This document shows positions 26,001 through 41,000 of a stretch of 64,000 bases of DNA, piece after piece. The stretch is from Amycolatopsis alba DSM 44262 (GTDB lineage: Bacteria; Actinomycetota; Actinomycetes; Mycobacteriales; Pseudonocardiaceae): the NCBI RefSeq assembly GCF_000384215.1, contig NZ_KB913032.1, forward strand, positions 8,951,605 through 9,015,604, given 5' to 3'. A model generated the notes under the pieces. The model saw nothing but the letters and a program-made list of their open reading frames with translations, was not told where the DNA came from and ran no database searches. The translations under genes were made by a program, and so were the position numbers. The stretch's first letter is position 1, and each line of letters begins with the position of its first letter.

Positions 26001-29000
26001 CGCCAGCACCGAGCCGGAAGCACCGGCCAGTCAGTCCAAACCCCTGATCTCCCACCGCCGAGGCTCCGGGGAGATGCTGATACTCAAGACCTTCCTGCTG
26101 GTCCCGTTCGTCGCACTGCTCGCCGCCGTGCCGATCGTGTGGGGCTGGGGCATGACCTGGGTCGATCTCGGGCTGGCGGCGGTGTTCTACACCTTGGGGA
26201 CCCTCGGGGTGACCGTCGGCTACCACCGCTACTTCACCCACGGCGCCTTCAAGGCGGGACGGCCGCTGCGGGTCGCGCTCGCCATCGCCGGGAGTTTCGC
26301 GGTGCAGGGGTCGGTCATCTTCTGGGTGGCCAGCCACCGCCGTCACCACGCCTTCGCCGACCGCGAAGGCGATCCGCACTCCCCCTGGCTGTTCGGGACG
26401 TCGCCCACGGCGCTGCTGCGCGGGTTCTGGCACGCGCACATGGGCTGGATGTTCAGCCGCGAAGTGACCAACTACGAACGCTTCGCGCCGGATCTGGTGG
26501 CGGACAAGGATCTTCGCGTGGTGAACCGCTACTTCTGGCTGTGGATCACGCTCAGCCTCGCGCTGCCCGCGATCCTCGGCGGCCTCATCAGCTGGTCGTG
26601 GTGGGGTGCGGTGACCGGGTTCTTCTGGGCCGGGCTGGTCCGGATCGCGTTCCTGCACCATGTCAGCTGGTCGGTGAACTCGATCTGCCACCTGATCGGG
26701 GAACGCCCGTTCGCCAGCCGTGACAAGGCGGCGAACTTCTGGCCGCTGGCGATCCTGTCCATGGGCGAGTCGTGGCACAACTCCCACCACGCCGACCCGA
26801 CCTGCGCGCGGCACGGTGTCCTGCGCGGACAGGTCGACGTGTCGGCGCGGGTGATCTGGCTGTTCGAGAAGTTCGGCTGGGCGCGGGACGTGCGGTGGCC
26901 CAAGCCGGAGCGCCTGGCCGCGAAACTCGCCAAACCCGCCTGACCTTTTCGCATCCAGTCCTCTGGATGCGATGCTCGATCACCGGTTCAGGGTGCCGTG
27001 AGTGAGGTGTCCGTCGGGGTGGTCGTGAGTGGCAAGTGGGGTTAGAGCGGACCAGCATTTACCTACCCACGCCTGACCTGAGCGAAGGTGGCGGTTCCGC
27101 GGCTGTAGGGCTTGACGGTGAAGGAATCTTGATCAACGGAAGATCCGGGACACTCACCGTCCCCAATCCTCCGTTGATCAAGGTCGCACCGGTCACGGCC
27201 GGTGGCAAATACGCGACGGGGGAAGTTTCCGGACGTTCAACGTCCCAAATCCTCCACACCCGACCGCCAGTCGCATCAGTGGGTAGGCAAATACGGGTCC
27301 GTCAGAACGGCACTTACCACTCACGACCCCTCCGCCCAGTGCGGCCTGACGGACAGGCTGACGCCGCGAAAGCCACTTTCACAACGTTGAAGGTTGTGAA
27401 AGTGGCTTTCGCAACATCTCAGGGCGTGAGCGGCCGGCCGCGAAACGCGTGAAGCCCGCCCAACGCTCCCTCCGCATTCAATCCTCTGAGGCCGCGAGGG
27501 GTGGGTGGGTCAGCCGAGTTGCTGCCGCACGGCGGAGGCGAAGCGCCAAGCGGCGGCGGCATCGGTCTGCCGGAAACCGAGCGAGGGCTCGACGAGCTCC
27601 AGCTCCAGCAGCAGCGGCCTGCCGTCCGAACCGGCGACGAGGTCCACACGGGCGTAGAGCAGCTCCGCGCGCAGGATGCCGAGCAGCGCCGCCGCCGCGT
27701 CCATGGCGTCTTCGGCCAGTGCGCGGAACGCGGCGGACGGCTGCACGGGGCCGAGCTTCTCCGTGACCCACAAACCGGATTCGTCGAGTTCGCGGCCCAG
27801 CATGACCGCCTTCGAGAAGGCATGCGAGTACACGCCGCCGAAGAACACCAGCGCCAGCTCGCCTTCAGTGTCCACACTGGACTGATACGGCTGCAGCACC
27901 ACGGTCTGGCCGTCGTCGTGGAGGCTCTTCAGATGCGACGTGGCGTCATCCCCGGACGTGAACTTCCCGACGCCCATGGACCCGGCACCGATCGCGGGCT
28001 TCAGCACGAACTCGCCCTTGGGCCAGCGCGGCGTCTCGTCGTCCGGCGCGATCAGGGTCGTCGGCACGATCGCGACCCCGGCGTCACCGAGTTCGGCCAG
28101 ATAGGACTTGTCGGTGTTCCAGCGCGCGACTTCGGCCGAATTGGACAGCGCGGGCACGGACTCGGCCCAGGACAGGAACTCGTCGCGGCGCTCCGAGTAG
28201 TCCCAGGTGGCGCGCAGCACGACGATGTCCGCGGCGCCGAAGTCGACGGTCGTGTCGTCCCAGGCGGCCCAGCGGGCCTTGAAGCCGAGATCGGCCAGCG
28301 CCTCGGGAAGGGTGTGATCGTCGCCGTCGCCTTCGAGCAGTGCGGAACAGGAGACGAGGATCGCGGAGCCGCTCACTTTCCCGCCATCCGGCGGCGGTGC
28401 TCGGCGCCGATCTTGGTGGCGTTCACGGTCTCGCTGTCCCATTCGGCGGGCTCGAGGTCTTCGACGGCCTCGACCAGCGCCTCGCCCGCCTCCGTGGAGG
28501 CGACGACGACGTCGCCGAGCGCGCCGTCGGCGCCCACGAGCACGACCCTGGCGCCGATCCGGCCGATGTTCTCCACCACCGCGCGCGAAGGCTTCCCATG
28601 CCGCTTCACGAAGTCGCGGGCGGCCGCGACCTGGCGCGACGTGGGGGCGGCGGTCTCGGTCTTCTCTTCGGTCTCAGCCACGAGCCGAGCTTAACCGCGA
28701 AAGGCCCACGACGCGGAATAACCGTGGCGTCGGCCATAGTTGTCCCGGTCGGAAGGCCCCAGAACGAGGAGGATGTATGCCCACGGCAGTGCAGATCCGG
28801 CGGACCGGCGGTCCCGAAGTCCTTGAGCCGGCGCAAGTCGAGGTCGGCGAGCCCGGCGCTGGGGAACTGCTCGTGGACATCGCCGCGGCGGGCGTCAACT
28901 ACATCGACACCTATCACCGCGAGGGCATCTACCCGGTCGACACGCCGTTCATCCTGGGCATGGAAGGCGCGGGCACGGTCGCCGCGGTCGGCGCGGACGT

Positions 29001-32000
29001 GACCGGTTTCGCCGTCGGCGACAGGGTCGCCTGGCAGGGTTCGCTGGGCAGCTACGCCCAGCGCCGCCTGCTCCCCGCCGCGATCGCGGTGAAGATCCCG
29101 GACGGGGTGACCGAGGAGACCGCCGCCGCGACGATGCTCCAGGGGATCACCGCGCACGCCCTGATCGCCTCGACCTACGAGGTCAAGCCGGGCGACGACG
29201 TGCTGATCCACGCCGCCGCGGGCGGGATGGGCCTGCTGCTGGTCCAGCTGGCCAAGGCACGCGGCGCACGGGTGATCGGCACCGTCTCCACCGACGAGAA
29301 GGCCGGACTCGCCAAGCAGGCGGGCGCGGACGACGTCATCCGTTACGACCAGGTCGACTTCGCCAAGGCCGTCCGTGAGCTCACCGACGGCAAGGGGGTC
29401 GCGGTGGTCTACGACGGCGTCGGAAAGTCCACTGTGGACGGCAGCCTGGCGAGCCTGAAGATCCGCGGTCTGCTCGCCCTCTACGGCGCGGCCAGCGGCC
29501 CGGTGCCGCCGATCGACCCGCAGCTGCTCAACCGCAGCGGCTCGGTGTACCTCACGCGCCCGACCTCCGCGCACTACGTGCTCACCCGCGAGGAACTGGA
29601 ATGGCGGGTGAACGAACTGTTCGCCGCCGTTCAGGACGGTTCGCTGAACATCCGGATCGGCGGACGCTACCCACTGGCCGACGCCCGCCAGGCGCACGAA
29701 GACCTCCAGGGGCGGCGCACCACCGGCAAGCTCCTGCTGATCCCGTGACGGCGCCTTGGTCCGAGCAGGTCCGGCTCACCGGCGAAGGGCTCGTCCTGCG
29801 GGAATGGAGCGAAAGCGACGTCGCGTTCATGCCGGGGCTGTTCGACAATCCCGCCGTCGCGCGCTTCACGCCGCTGCCGTCCCCGTTCGACGAGGTGGCG
29901 GCGAAGGCTCACTACGCGAAGTACGTCAGCAGCCGCGCGGAGGGCAAGGGGCTGCGGCTGACCATCACGACCGGCGGCGACGAGCCGCTCGGCGAGGTGG
30001 TGCTGTTGCTGAAGGAGGGGCTCTCGGGGCCGGCCGAACTCGGCTACGCGGTCGGCCCCGCGCATCGCGGGCAGGATCTGGCGGCCCGGTCGCTGCGGGT
30101 TCTCACCGCGTACGCGCAGGACCTCGGGCTGAGCCCGCTCAAGCTGCAGATCGACGCCGGGAACTCGGCGAGCGAAGCCGTCGCGCGCCGGGCCGGTTAC
30201 GCCCTGACCGACGCACCTCCGGAGGCGAAGGTCGAGAAGGGCCTGAAGATCACTCTGCTCACCTGGGAGTACAGCGGCTCGTAGCAGAAGTCCGTGAAGG
30301 CCTCCTTCCCTACCTTCAGAGTAGGGAAGGAGGCCTTCACGGACTTTCAGCCGACAGACCGCACCCAGATCGCCCGCAGGCGGAACTCGTCCTGCTCGGC
30401 GTGCTCGACGGTGAGTTCCACCTCGTCATCGACCTGGAGCTGCCGGAACGCACCGGGACGGACGCCGGTCACCATCGAATAGTGGACCCAGATGGGGTCG
30501 GCGAAGTCGCCCGACTCGACGACTCCCCAGCCGTCGTCCACGAACCAGGAGCGAACCCGGCCACGGTGAACCCGGCCGCCCGAAGTCCCCATCAGTCCTC
30601 ATCAGCCCTTGTCGGTCGGGACGCTCACGGCGTCGGTGACGAAGACGAGGGTCTCGTTCGGCGCGATGCCGCGGCCGCCCTCGCCGTAGCCGAGGTCCGG
30701 CGGGATGATCAGCAGCCGCCGTGCGCCCTGCTTGATCCCTTCGAGGCCCTGGTCCCAGCCCTTGATGACGTCACCCGCGCCGAGCGCCAGGTCGAACGGC
30801 TCGCCACGGTCGAAGGAGCTGTCCAGCTTCTGCTTGTTGGACCAGGTGACCAGCGAGTAGTTCATCTTCAGCTTCTGCCCGGCCTTGGCGCCCTCACCGG
30901 TGCCAGGCTCGAGGTCCTTGGTGATGAGCTTCTTCGGCGGGTCGCAGTCGTCCGGGATGGTGATGGTCGGCGCCTCGCCGAACTTCCCGGTGGTCTTGAT
31001 GTCCTCAGCCGTGCATTCCTTGCCCTTCGCAGCGGCCGGGGCCGACGTCGAAGCCGACGCGGGGGCCGCGCCCGAAGACTGGACCGAACCTGCGGTGTCC
31101 TGTTTCCCGCCACAGGCCGCCAGGGCGAGCACGCCCGCGCCGATGACCACGATCTTGCCGAATGTGCGCATGCGGCAGACCTTAGCCAAGACCCTCCAGC
31201 GCGGGAACAAGGTCACCGGTCTGCACTACGCCCATCCGACGGGTCGCCCTGGTCAGGGCCACATAAAGATCGTTGAGCCCGCGCGGGGACCCGGCGACGA
31301 CCTCGTCCGGGGCGACCAGCACCACCGAGTCGAACTCCAGCCCCTTCGCCCGCTCGACCGGCATCACCGAGACTCGGTCCCCCGCTTCGCCGAGCGTCTC
31401 CGACACCGTCTCGACCATCGGGACCGGGCACAGCACGACGACCGTCCCACCGTCCACGGCGGACAGTTCGGCGTCGACGATGCCCGGTAGTTCCGCGGCG
31501 AGATCCGACGGCTCCACGGACCGCAGCCAAGGCTCGAAACCGGTCTCCCGTACGGAAACCGGCGCTTCCAGCGCCGGATTGACGTCGGCGAGCACTCTGG
31601 CCGCGACGGCCATGATCTCCGCCGGGGTCCGGTAGTTCACGGTCAGCTCTTCGAGCCGCCAGCGATCGGCGACGTACGGCGAAAGCACCTCGCCCCACGA
31701 CCGCGCTCCTCCCGCCGCCCCGGTCTGGGCGACGTCACCGACCAGCGTCATCGACCGGTTCGGCGACCGGCGCATCAGCAGCCGCCAGTCCATCGCGGTC
31801 AGTTCCTGCGCCTCGTCGACGATCACGTGCCCGAAGGTCCAGGTCCGGTCCTGGGCGGCCCGCTGCGCCGCGGTCATCTCGCTGCGGCGCTGCTGGCGCT
31901 CGGCGAACAGCTCGGCGTCCAGGACGTCGCCCACCCGCAGCAGTTCCTCGTCGATGATCTCCTCGTCCTGTTCGAGGATGTCGAGCACACCTTCCGCGTA

Positions 32001-35000
32001 CGCGCGGTCTTCCCGCTCGCGACGGGCGCGCTCGACGCGAGCGTCGGTGTCGTCCTCCCCGAGCAGCTCGGCGAGTTCGTCGAGCAACGGGACGTCCGAC
32101 GGGCTCCACTTCGCGTCCGTGGGACTGTAGAGATGCTCACGATCGGTGTCCGACAAGGCTTTTCCGGCCGCGCTGCGCAACCGTTCGCGGTCGGCGAACA
32201 GCTCGTCGAGGACGACCTCGGGAGTGAGCTGGGGCCACAGCCCGTTGATCGCGGCGGCCACGTTCTTGTCCGCGGCGACCTCGGCCCGGATGTCCTGGAC
32301 GTCGCGCGCGTCGAGCAGGTCCTCCCCCAGTTTGCGGGCGGCCTGCCTGGTCAGCGCGTCGAGGAGGTCGGACACGAAGATACGCCGGGCGAGGTTGTGC
32401 GGACGGCGCGACCGCCGGGCCCGCGTCCGCGCTTCGGTGCAGGTCTTGCGGTCGAGCATGAGGATCTCGCGCTCGAACTCGATCTCCAGCACCGGTTCCG
32501 GCACCCGCTGACGGTCGCGGACCGCGTTGGCCAGCACGTCGGCCATCACCGGACGGCCTTTGATCTCGGCGGCCTCGCGGGTGACCGGGCCGGCGGCGTC
32601 CAGGCCGGGGTACAGCTGCCCGATCGTGGCCAGCAGCACCCCGGTCTCGCCGAGCGACGGCAGGACCTGCCCGATGTAGCGGAGGAACGTGCTGTTCGGC
32701 CCGACCACCAGCACGCCGCGCGTGGTGAGCTGCTGGCGGTGGGTGTAGAGCAGGTACGCCGCGCGGTGCAGCGCGACCGCCGTCTTGCCGGTGCCCGGTC
32801 CGCCCTGGACCACCAGGACGCCGTTCGGCGACGCGCGGATGATGCGGTCCTGCTCGGCCTGGATGGTGGCGACGATGTCGCTCATCTCACCCGTGCGACG
32901 GCGTTCGAGCGCGGCCAGCAGCACCGCCTCCCCCGCGAGACCGAGGTCCTGCCCCTGGTCCGCGGCGGAAAGATCGAGGATCTCGTCGTCGACGCCGACG
33001 ACCTTCCTGCTCAGCGACCGGATGTGGCGGCGCCGCCGGACACCGTCGGGTGAAGCGGCGGTCGCCAGGTAGAACGGCCGGGCGACCGGCGCGCGCCAGT
33101 CGACGAGCAGGGGACGGTACTCGTCGTCCTCGTCGAACAGCCCGAGCCGCCCGATGTAGGTGGTCTCCTCGGCGTGGCCGGGCAGGAAGTCGAGGCGGCC
33201 GAAGCACAGGCCCTGCTCGACGGAGCTCAGCTGGGAGAGCCTGTCGGTGTACAGCGTCGTGGCGACGTCGCGTTCGGTGCGCGCCTGCGGGGTGCCGCCG
33301 GTCTGGCGCAGCGTCTGGTCGAGCCTGCGCTGGGCGTCGACGCGTTCGGCGTCGAGCTTGCGGTAGAGGGTGGTGACGTACTCCTGCTCGAGCGCGACAT
33401 CCTGCGCGAGCGCGTCGAGTTCCCGGTCCGGGGACACGGACAAAAGCAGCCTGCTTTCGGAGGTGGGACAGGGGCCGAAAGTTCTACAACGTCCCCGCGC
33501 ACGCATTTAGTCCTCTGGATGCGGTAGTTGCACGCGCAAGTACCGCATCCAGAGGACGCGAGGCGAGAAAGAAACTAGAAGGGCAGGCCGATGGCGGGGA
33601 GGCCGATGGCCGAGTCGACGGCCAGTGCGACGAACACGATCATCAGGTACGTGTTCGACCGGTGGAACAGCGACATCGGCTTGGTCTCCTCGCCGCGCCG
33701 CACCGCCGCGTTCAGGCTGTGCGCGTAGAAGAGGAACCAGCCGCCTGCCAGGATCGCGAACGTCGTGTAGATCCAGCTCGTCACCGGGACCAGCAGCAGC
33801 GTCCACGCGACCATCACCCACGAGTAGATGACGATCTGCCGCGCCACGTGCTGCGGGGTGGCGACCACCGGCAGCATCGGCACGCCGGCGCGCTCGTAGT
33901 CGTCGCGGTACTTCATGCCCAGCGCCCAGGTGTGCGGCGGGGTCCAGAAGAAGATGACGCCGAACATCACGAACGCGGGCCATTCGACGGTGCCGGTGAC
34001 GGCGGCCCAGCCGATGACGACCGGCATGCAGCCCGCCGCGCCGCCCCAGACCACGTTCTGTGACGTACGCCGCTTCAGCACCAGCGTGTAGACGAAGATG
34101 TAGAACAGGATCGTCGCGATCGCGAGAATCGCCGAGAGCAGATTCACCGTGAAATAGAGCACGACGGCGGACAGCACACCGAGTACGAGACCGAAGATCA
34201 GCGCGCCGCGCCGGGGAACCGATTCCTTCACCAGCGGACGGCGCTTCGTGCGGTTCATCACCTTGTCGATGTCCGCGTCGATGACGCAGTTCAAGGCGTT
34301 GGCGCTGCCGGCGGCCATCGTGCCACCCACGAGCGTCGCGAGTACCAGCCACGGCGACGGGATTTCCCGCCCGGCCAGGAACATCGCGGGAATCGTGGTG
34401 ACCAGGAGGAGCTCGATCACCCTGGGCTTCGCGAGGGCGGCGTACGCGCCGACGACCTGGCGGATTGTTCGCCGGCCACCGTGCGGTCGTTCACCGGTCG
34501 GATGTACGGCGCTGGTGCTGTCACTGCGTCCGTGCGCAGCGTTCACCAACGACATTTCACTCCCTGCGTCAGTTTTCGGGGCGGGGCCCACCAGGCTTCC
34601 GGGTGATGTGGCGGCCCCGGATTCCCGTGTTCTGAACCCTTCCCCGATGTTAGACGTGCTGTTTCCAGAGGGTGATCGCGGGTCCTCGACCGGCCGAACC
34701 ATTAGGCTGGCCGCGGTAGCTCGCGGCGTGCCCCTGCGAACGGCCCGGAGCAGGAATATCGTCCCTTCCGGATCGATTGAGATTAGTAGCGGTACACGTG
34801 GGTCACCCACGAGGGAAGAGAAGCCACAACCTGATGACGGGGAGTTCGAGTTCAGTGTCCGAAACCGCCTCTACCAGCGAGAAGAACCCACTCCTCCGGC
34901 GCAACGTGCCCGCCGACTGGACCGACCTCGACACGCGGGCCGTCGACACCGTTCGGGTGCTCGCCGCGGACGCGGTCGAGAACTGCGGCAGCGGTCACCC

Positions 35001-38000
35001 CGGCACCGCGATGAGCCTGGCGCCGCTCGCGTACACGCTCTTCCAGCGGACGCTGCGTCATGACCCGGCGGACCCCGAGTGGCCCGCCCGTGACCGCTTC
35101 GTCCTCTCCGCCGGTCACTCGAGCCTCACCCTCTACATCCAGCTGTACCTCGCCGGGTTCGGCCTGGAGCTGGAAGACCTGAAGCAGCTCCGCAAGTGGG
35201 ACTCGAAGACCCCCGGTCACCCGGAGTACCGCCACACCAAGGGCGTCGAGACCACCACCGGGCCGCTCGGCCAGGGCCTGGCCAACGCGGTCGGCATGGC
35301 GATGGCGGCCCGTCGTGAGCGCGGCCTGCTGGACCCGGAGCCCGCCGTCGGCGAGAGCATCTTCGACCACTACGTCTACGTGATCGCCTCCGACGGCGAC
35401 ATCGAAGAGGGCGTCACCGCCGAGGCCTCCTCGATCGCAGGCCGCCAGGAGCTGGGCAACCTCATCGTCTTCTGGGACGACAACGAGATCTCGATCGAGG
35501 ACGACACCAAGATCGCCCTGTCCGAGGACGTCGTGAAGCGCTACGAGGCTTACGGCTGGCACACCCAGGTCGTCGAAGGTGGCGAGGACGTCGTCGCGAT
35601 CGAAGAGGCGATCAAGGCCGCGAAGGCCGAGACCGAGCGCCCGTCGTTCATCGCGCTGAAGACCGTCATCGGGTACCCGGCGCCGAAGAAGATGGGCACC
35701 GGCAAGGCGCACGGCGCCGCGCTGGGCGCCGAAGAGGTCGCCGCGGTCAAGGAGTACCTCGGTTTCGACCCGGCGCGGAACTTCCAGGTCGACGACGAGG
35801 TCATCGCGCACACCCGCCACGCCGTCGACCGCGGCAAGACCGCCCGCGCCGACTGGCAGGAGAAGTTCCAGGCGTGGGGCGCCGCCAACCCGGAGCGCAA
35901 GAAGATCGCGGACCGGATGGCCACCCGCTCGCTGCCCGAGGGCTTCGCGGACAACCTGCCGACCTGGGCGCCGGACGCCAAGGGCGTCGCGACCCGCAAG
36001 GCCTCCGGTGAGGTGCTCAACGCGCTCGCCGAGCCGCTTCCCGAGCTGTGGGGCGGTTCCGCGGACCTCGCGGAGAGCAACAACACCACGATGAAGGGGG
36101 CCGACTCGTTCGGCCCGGAGAAGGCTTCCACCGACATGTGGAAGACCAGCCCGTACGGCCGGACGCTGCACTTCGGCATCCGCGAGCACGCGATGGGCTC
36201 GATCCTCAACGGCATCGCGCTGCACGGCGGCACCCGCCCCTACGGCGCGACGTTCCTGATCTTCTCCGACTACATGCGCCCGCCCGTGCGGCTGGCCGCG
36301 CTGATGAAGGCGCCGGTCACCTACGTGTGGACGCACGACTCGATCGGCCTGGGCGAGGACGGCCCCACCCACCAGCCGATCGAGCAGCTCTCCTCGCTGC
36401 GCGCGATCCCCGGCCTCAACGTCGTCCGCCCGGCGGACGCCAACGAGACCGCGTACGCGTGGAAGGCCGTCCTGGAGGACGTCCACCACCCGTCGGGCCT
36501 CGCGCTCACCCGGCAGAACGTGCCGGTCCTGGAGGGCACCAGCGCCGAAGGCGTCAAGCGGGGCGGTTACGTCCTCGCCGGAGCGTCCAACGGCAGCCCC
36601 GAGGTCGTGCTGATCGCGACCGGCTCCGAGGTCCAGCTGGCCGTCGAGGCCCGCAAGACCCTCGAAGCCGACGGCATCCCGGCGAGCGTCGTCTCGATGC
36701 CGTGTGTCGAGTGGTTCGACGCGCAGGACCAGTCCTACAAGGACTCCGTCCTCCCGCCGTCGGTCAAGGCACGCGTCTCCGTCGAAGCCGGGATCGCCCA
36801 GTCGTGGCACCGCTTCACCGGTGACGCCGGGGAGAACGTCTCGATCGAGCACTTCGGTGCCTCGGCCGACGCCGGCACGCTGTTCCGCGAGTTCGGTTTC
36901 ACCGCGGAAGCCGTCGTCGACGCCGCCCGTCGCTCGATCTCCAACACCAAGAACTGAAGGGGAAAGCATGAGCAACGACAAGCTCGCTCAGCTGTCCGAG
37001 GCCGGGGTTTCGATCTGGCTCGACGACCTGTCCCGTGAGCGCCTGAACACCGGCAACCTGGCCGACCTGATCCGCGGCAAGCACGTCGTGGGCGTGACGA
37101 CCAACCCGACGATCTTCGCCAACGCGATGTCGAAGGGCGAGGCGTACGACGAGCAGACCAAGGAGCTCGCCGCCCGCGGCGCCGACGTCGAGGCCACCAT
37201 CCGCGAGCTGACCACCACCGACGTGCGCAACGCCGCGGACCTGTTCCGCGACGTCTACACCGCCACGAACGGGGTCGACGGCCGGGTGTCCATCGAGGTG
37301 GACCCGCGGCTGGCCAAGGAGACCGACAAGACGGTCGCCGAGGCGCAGGACCTGTGGAAGACCGTGGACCGGCCGAACGTGCTGATCAAGATCCCGGCCA
37401 CCGAAGAGGGTCTCCCGGCGATCACCCGGACCCTGGCCGAGGGCATCAGCGTCAACGTCACGCTGATCTTCTCGGTCGAGCGGTACCAGGCGGTCATCGA
37501 GGCCTACTTCGCCGGTCTGGAGCAGGCGAAGGCCAACGGCCACGACCTCAAGGGCATCCACTCGGTCGCGTCGTTCTTCGTGTCCCGTGTGGACACCGAG
37601 ATCGACAAGCGGCTCGGCGCCATCGGCACCGACGCCGCCACCGCGCTGCGCGGTGAGGCCGCGATCGCCAACGCGCGTCTCGCGTACGCGGCGTTCGAGG
37701 AGCTCTTCGCTTCGGACCGCTGGAAGGCTCTCGCCGAGGCGGGCGCGAACGCGCAGCGTCCTTTGTGGGCATCCACCGGTGTGAAGGACCCGCAGTACTC
37801 CGACACCCGCTACGTGGACCAGCTCGTCGTCAAGGACACGGTCAACACGATGCCGGAGAAGACCCTCGACGCGGCCGCGGACCACGCGGACGTCACCGGT
37901 GACACGGTCACCGGCAAGGGCCCCGACGCGCAGGCCGTCTTCGACAAGCTGCGTGCCGTCGGCATCGACATCGACGACGTGTTCAAGGTCCTCGAGGACG

Positions 38001-41000
38001 AGGGCGTCGAGAAGTTCGAGAAGTCCTGGGTGGAGCTTCTCGAAACCGTCACTGGGCAGCTCGAAAAGGCGAAGGACTGATCTGGACCATGGCAGGGGAA
38101 ACGACCGGCGTCGAAATCGTCGACGCCGCCCTGGCCGGCGAAGCCGCTCCGTTCGCGGAGCGGCTCGTCGCCGACCAGGTCGCATCGAAACTGGCGTCCC
38201 AGGACGCCACACTGTGGGGTCCCGAAGCCGAGTCCGAAGCGTCGATCCGTCTCTCGTGGACGTCGCTGCACAAGTCCTCGCGGCCGTTGATCGGCGAGAT
38301 CGAGGCATTGCGGACCGACCTGCGTTCCGAGGGCGTCGACCGCGTCGTCCTCGCGGGCATGGGCGGTTCGTCGCTGGCCCCCGAGGTCATCACCGCGACC
38401 GACGGCGTCCCGCTGACGGTCCTCGACACCACCGACCCCGGCCAGGTAGCCGACGCGCTCGCCGGTGACCTGGAGCGCACGGTCATCGTCGTGTCGTCGA
38501 AGTCCGGCGGCACCGTCGAGACCGACAGCCACCGGCGGATCTTCGCGAAGGCCTTCGCCGACGCGGGCATCGACGCGGCCCGGCGGATCGTGGTCGTCAC
38601 CGACCCCGGCTCGCCGTTCGCGGACCTGTCCGAAAAGGAGGGTTACCGCAAGGTCTTCCTCGCCGACCCGAACGTCGGCGGCCGCTACTCGGCGCTGACC
38701 GCGTTCGGGCTCGTCCCGGCCGGGCTCGCCGGCGCGGACGTCGCCCGTCTGCTCGACCAGGCCGCTTCGGTGGCCGACTCCCTCGCGGCCGACACCGTGG
38801 ACAACCCCGCGGTCAAGCTCGCGGCGGCGTGGGGCGCGGCGCACGAAAAGGGCGCCGAGAAGGTCGTCATCGCGGACACGGGTTCGGGCATCAAGGGCTT
38901 CGCCGACTGGGCGGAGCAGCTGATCGCCGAGTCCACCGGCAAGCAGGGCACCGGTCTCCTGCCGGTCGCCGTCGAGGGTCCGGACTCCCCCGGTTTCGCC
39001 GACGCCAAGGACGACGCCACCCCGGTGGCCGTCGGGCAGGCTCAGGGCGCCGCGAAGATCTCCGTGACCGGCTCGCTCGGCGCGCAGTTCCTGCTGTGGG
39101 AGTTCGCGACCGCGCTCGTCGGCCGCCTGCTCGGGATCAACCCGTTCGACCAGCCCGACGTCGAGGCCGCCAAGAAGGCCGCGCGTTCGCTGCTCGACAA
39201 CCCGGACAAGCTCAAGGGCGGCGAAGAGCCGTCCACTGTGGACGGCGCGGTCGAGGTGTTCGGTTCGGAAGGCGTCGTCACCGACGGGAAGCTCGCGGAC
39301 ATTCTGCGGGCTTTCTTCGACTCCGCCCCGGAAACCGGCTACCTCGCGGTGCAGGCGTACCTCGACCGGCTCGACGACGCGTCGACGTCGCTCCTGCGCG
39401 GCGAGATCGCCAAGCGGACAGGCCGCCAGACCACCTTCGGGTGGGGGCCGCGGTTCCTGCACTCCACCGGGCAGTACCACAAGGGCGGGCACCAGAACGG
39501 TGTCTTCCTGCAGATCACCGGCGCCGTCGAGCAGGATCTCGACGTTCCGGACCGGCCGTACACGCTCGGCGTGCTTCAGCACGCGCAGGCGCTGGGCGAC
39601 GGCCAGGTGCTCGCCGAGCACGGTCGTCCGGTGCTGCGCCTGCACCTCACCGACCGGGCCGCCGGCCTGGCCGAACTGGTCCGCGCGGTACAGGAGGCAG
39701 GCGAGTGACCCGAGCCTGGAACAACCCGCTGCGCGACCCGCGCGACAAGCGGCTGCCGAGGATCGCCGGGCCGTCCAGCCTGGTGATCTTCGGGGTGACC
39801 GGTGACCTCGCCCGCAAGAAGCTGATGCCGGCGATCTACGACCTCGCCCACCGCGGGCTGCTGCCCGCCGGGTTCTCCCTCGTCGGGTTCGCCCGCCGGG
39901 ACTGGGAGCACCAGGACTTCGGCGAGCTCGTGCACGACTCGGTCAAGGAGCACGCGCGGACGCCGTTCAAGGAGTCGGTGTGGAACCGGCTCGCCGAAGG
40001 CATCCGGTTCGTCCAGGGCACCTTCGACGACGACGACGCGTTCGACAGGCTCGCGCAGACGGTCAAGGACCTCGACGCCGAGCGCGGGACCGGTGGCAAC
40101 ACCGCGTTCTACCTGTCGATCCCGCCGAGCGCGTTCCCGGTGGTGACCAAGCAGCTCGCCCGCTCCGGCCTCGCCGACGCGAGCGACGACACCTGGCGCC
40201 GCGTCGTCATCGAGAAGCCGTTCGGCCGCGATCTCAAGAGCGCGAAGGAGCTCAACGAGATCGTGAACGACGTCTTCCCCGAGGAGTCGGTGTTCCGCAT
40301 CGACCACTACCTCGGCAAGGAGACGGTGCAGAACCTGCTGGCGCTGCGGTTCGCGAACCAGCTGTTCGAGCCGATCTGGAACGCCAACTACGTCGACCAC
40401 GTGCAGATCACCATGGCCGAGGACATCGGTCTCGGCGGCCGCGCGGGGTACTACGACGGCATCGGCGCCGCACGCGACGTCATCCAGAACCACCTGTTGC
40501 AGCTCCTCGCGCTGACCGCGATGGAGGAGCCGGTCTCGTTCGCGCCGCGCGCTCTCCGCGCGGAGAAGGTCAAGGTGCTCTCGGCGACGAAGCCCCTCGG
40601 CCCGCTCGACGAGACCACCGCGCGCGGGCAGTACGCGGGTGGCTGGCAGGGCGGCATGAAGGTGCCGAGCCTGCTGCAGGAAGGCGGCTTCGCGAAGGAC
40701 TCGACCACCGAGACCTACGCCGCGGTGACGCTCGAGGTGCAGAACCGCCGCTGGGCGGGCGTGCCGTTCTACCTGCGCACCGGCAAGCGGCTGGGCCGCC
40801 GGGTCACCGAGATCGCCGTGGTGTTCAAACGGGCGCCGCATCTGCCGTTCGACTCGACCTCGACCGAGGAGCTGGGCCAGAACGCGCTGGTGATCCGGGT
40901 GCAGCCCGACGAGGGCATCACGCTGCGGTTCGGGTCGAAGGTGCCGGGGACCACGATGGAGGTCCGCGACGTCACCATGGACTTCGGCTACGGACACGCG